In this document: in pieces, positions 61,401 through 64,000 of the stretch
Layout: each line of letters begins with the position of its first letter
Position numbering within the stretch: position 1 is the first letter of the stretch
DNA from: Diadophis punctatus similis
Lineage: Eukaryota; Chordata; Lepidosauria; Squamata; Dipsadidae
NCBI GenBank assembly: GCA_023053685.1
Contig: JALIGW010000003.1
Span: forward strand, 48,821,996 to 48,885,995
Direction: 5' to 3'
Length of the DNA: 64,000 nt
Notes under the pieces: model-generated
The model's input: the letters and a program-made list of their open reading frames with translations, nothing else
Database searches by the model: none
What the model was told of the DNA's origin: nothing
Position numbers and translations under genes: made by a program

Positions 61401-62296
61401 GAAAAAAAACTGGCTATCCTTTATCCTAAAAAAAAAGTAACTGTCTATGCTGTAGTTGACTGTGTAATAACATAATCATATCCATATTCACAGTTTATGA
61501 AATTCTACTGTTTGATTACTAATTACTCCACTCTCAAGTCTTCTAACATCTACTTATTTACTTTTAGCTCAGTCATGACTCCTAGCGGTTTACATAAAAT
61601 AGAAGAATAAAAATAGCACAATGATACAAAACAAGAGCTGAATTGAAAATAATAAAAAAAATTATCTCCCATCGTAACTACTTTACTAAATTCTAAATGC
61701 CCACAACAGAGTTTTCAACCTCTTGCCAAAGTGGGGTTCCAGATAAAAATCTGGGGTCATTGTGTTCCAACACATGAGGGCCTCCACAGAGAAGAGCTGT
61801 CTTCAAACTTTTGTCCTTCTGAATTGTTGTAGGAATACATTTCCACAGGCATGCAGTGACTAGGCAGATTTCACTTGGAGGAGGCCATCAGTAATCTAAA
61901 CTGAAGCAAAGATATGTAAAGTCTTAAAGATGAAAAACAGCTAATTGAATTGGAGCTGGGAATCTATTAGCAATCAGTGCTGTAATTAAAGAACAGGTAC
62001 ATATAGTACTTAAAATCAGGAATTGCTTTGAAGTCCTGAATCTCTTCGTTGGAAATCAGGGAAACCGTAAAACAAACTGAAAGAAATTATTAAGGATGAA
62101 TCTGAAAAGAGACTGCCAAAGATCAAGAAAGAGAAGAAAGCAAAATGGATGTTACAAGGAACAGTGGAAATTGTCATGAAGAAAAGAGAAGCCAAAGCCA
62201 AGAAAGGCAAAGCTCTCAAGAAGGAATTTCAGTGACCCTTTAGAAGAGACAAGTATTACAATAACACCTGTAAAGACATAAAAGATGGAAGAACAA

Positions 62297-62316
62297 GGGT
62301 TAGGGTTAGGGTTAGG
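62297..62316 (+). repeat. Short telomere-like repeat (GGGTTA)n
   Basis: About 3.3 copies of the vertebrate telomere hexamer sit inside the LINE remnant. Next to it, gaacatcttccaaa occurs twice (near 62317 and 62335), so the site has a local duplication too. Confidence 0.85.
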
Positions 62317-62643
62317 AACATCTTCCAAACAAGGAACATCTTCCAAAAAAATCTCTGAACTCAGAAGGAAGTTGCAACCTTGAATTGGTATGCTAAAGGA
62401 CACTAACAGACAGATAATACTTGAATTAAAGGTGACTGAACAAAGATGGAAGGAACATACTGAAATTCTGTACAATATAGATGTCAACATCCAAGTTATA
62501 CTAGAGGATGTTCTGTACTTGCAAGAAGGTCAGGTTCTGAAAAATTAAGTTAGATCAGCATTTCAGTCATTATCACATTGGAAATCTACAGGAATTGATG
62601 GATCTACAGACTCTAATCTACAGAATTATGGCAAGTAACAAAG

Positions 62644-63216
62644 TGTAGGAAGTTAGCACCCACCCCTCTCCTAGGAAATGAGATATCCTAGGAGATATTA
62701 AAAGGTAGAAAATATTCTGTGGAACACATCTGGAAACATGCTTTTTAAACAGACAAGACTCCTCTTGGAAAACTCCCACGCCTTGCAAATGGGCTATTAA
62801 GGACTGGGCCCAGCTCACACATTCCTCTCACCTGGCTGAAAGTCTTCTGCATGATAAAACCACAATAGGATTTGCCCAAGGCCCTTTCATTCAGCCAAAG
62901 CTGGATTAGACAAAAGCCAAGAGCCACCCCAGCATGCCCCTGGGGGGTCTGAGAGCCAATGGGATACATTTCTATACAGTAAAAGGAAATCTAAGAGGTG
63001 GGACCCAACTTACACTATAAAAACTAGGAACTCAGCATATCTCTTCCTCTTTTTTCTCTTCACCACACCTGGAACCATGTAAGCTACCTTTTCTGTACAG
63101 GGGCTCAAGCCATGTGCTCCTGTCCACCATTAAACCTTCCTTCCAAGCAACCTTCATGAATCCAGTGTCTTTTTCCCCACTTGGAACTGAACCTAAAAGG
63201 ATATTTCCTTATAACA
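62644..63216 (+). mobile_element. Solo LTR of an endogenous retrovirus-like element
   Basis: A 573-bp segment starting tgtaggaagtt and ending ttccttataaca (TG...CA), with a 4-bp duplication aaag at 62640-62643 and 63217-63220. It has a TATA-like cactataaaaac near 63013-63024 and a polyadenylation-like attaaa at about 63131. No internal viral genes are present. A solo LTR is what remains after recombination between the two LTRs of a provirus. Orientation + is based on the TATA and polyA order. Confidence 0.75.
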
Positions 63217-64000
63217 AAAGGATTCAGTAAAAGTCCTAATTATGTTTTACCAGCAAACCCAAAGAACCAAATTGTAGCCCACGGAAATCAATCTGCCAAC
63301 TATTTGTGCAATATCCTTAATTCCACAAGTTAGCAAAATAATACTTAGACTCATCCAATGCAGATTGGAGCCCAACATGAAAAAGTAGATGCCAGATATC
63401 CAAGCTGGCTTTTTAAAAGCCCAGAAGAATACTTAAAAATGGCAATTCTAGAACATCTCAATTTTCTATAAACAGGTTAGGAAACCACAGTATGGACAGA
63501 AACTCTATACATAAGAAACTATGGTATGGAAGGAACATGGCAAAATATTCTAGCTTTAGGTTGGCAACAGAGTGAGCAAAACAGGATGCTCATACAGCTT
63601 CTTTGCAAAATATATACTGAAGGTAGCTTAGAAGAAGTTGAGTGTGGTTTTAAAAATAGAGAAAGAAAAATCAATTGCCTGTATTATGCTGATGACACTA
63701 CCCTGATGGCTGAAAATTGAAATAATCTGCAAGCTCTAGTAATGAAATTCAAGGAGCACAATGAAAACATGTAACTTAAGCATATAGACCAAATTAATGG
63801 CCACAAGTACAGCAACCAGCCTTAGAATTGACAATGATATCGACCTAGTAGATTGTTTTTGCCTTTTAGGATTGACTACTGTATTAACAGCAAAGGAATC
63901 GTCAATCAAGAAATATACCACACATTAGCAAGTGGTTGAATAGCAATGAAGGCCTTGGAAAAGCTATTCCAGTGCTGAAATGTGTCTATACCTACAAGGA

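Larger units (their letters stand above)
62030..63990 (+). mobile_element. Decayed RTE/BovB-like LINE, interrupted
   Basis: The + strand shows pieces of a non-LTR ORF2: an arginine/lysine-rich segment near 62090-62220, RWKEHTEILYNID-like text near 62440-62490, PDIQAGFLKAQKN near 63390-63430, and LYYADDTTLMAEN (catalytic YADD) at about 63676-63717. Stops and frameshifts are common. Motif wording fits RTE/BovB-type elements better than L1 or L2, but this rests on remembered consensus. The solo LTR at 62644-63216 splits it. Confidence 0.6.
61108..64000 (+). other. PTPRF: PTPRF intron after the wedge exon (partial)
   Basis: The intron runs past the window end. It holds a minus-strand SINE (61163-61400), a decayed LINE (about 62030-63990), a solo LTR (62644-63216) inserted in it, and a short telomere-like repeat at 62297-62316. 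No D1 exon is found. Confidence 0.8.

Noticed and set aside
61010..64000. Search for the D1 phosphatase exon (SIDPGQQFTW region)
   Set aside because: No matching exon is found before the window end; the gene continues beyond 64000.

Overview
The window is vertebrate genomic DNA carrying an internal stretch of one large multi-exon gene on the + strand, the LAR-family receptor-type protein tyrosine phosphatase PTPRF. I find 17 coding exons, two of them microexons, between 972 and 61107, all with GT-AG boundaries and compatible phases. They sum to 3410 coding bases (about 1136 codons). They encode, in order, Ig domain 3, fibronectin type III repeats 1-8, the furin-processed juxtamembrane segment, the single transmembrane helix, and the intracellular wedge region just before phosphatase domain D1. 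The signal peptide, Ig1-2, both phosphatase domains and the UTRs lie outside the window. PTPRF is chosen over PTPRD and PTPRS because of the sequences [20 protein letters not shown] and [15 protein letters not shown], the [13 protein letters not shown] cleavage region, and microexons matching the LAR elements LASE-c and LASE-a.

The repeats point to a squamate reptile, most likely a snake. There are CR1 LINEs whose 3' tail runs into (AATAG)n, squamate-type tRNA SINEs, L2 and RTE/BovB-like LINEs, many short hAT elements with 8-bp target-site duplications, a GATA microsatellite, and a complete DIRS retrotransposon. This species call is inference.

Layout: 1-6640 holds Ig3 to FN3, with a 46-bp inverted repeat in the first intron and a 1.3-kb palindrome-rich TIR element at 3005-4341. 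The 9-kb intron 6641-15789 holds a minus-strand CR1 broken by two hAT MITEs. FN4 and FN5 follow (15790-29337), with LASE-c at 25135-25161 and a SINE ending 16 bp before the exon that completes FN5. The intron 29338-40013 contains an apparently intact DIRS element (29558-35449, three long open frames plus internal complementary region), a young L2 fragment and a SINE. From 40014 to 61107 come FN6-FN8, the cleavage region, the membrane span and the wedge, with LASE-a at 58724-58756. The last intron (61108-64000) has a SINE, a decayed RTE-like LINE split by a solo LTR, and a short telomere-like repeat.

I see no other host protein gene, functional RNA gene, promoter or CpG island promoter. The only non-PTPRF open frames with recognisable domains belong to retroelements (DIRS, L2, CR1, RTE-like). 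The strongest items for a second look are the intact DIRS element, the two microexons, the SINE-supplied branch point, and the long inverted repeats.
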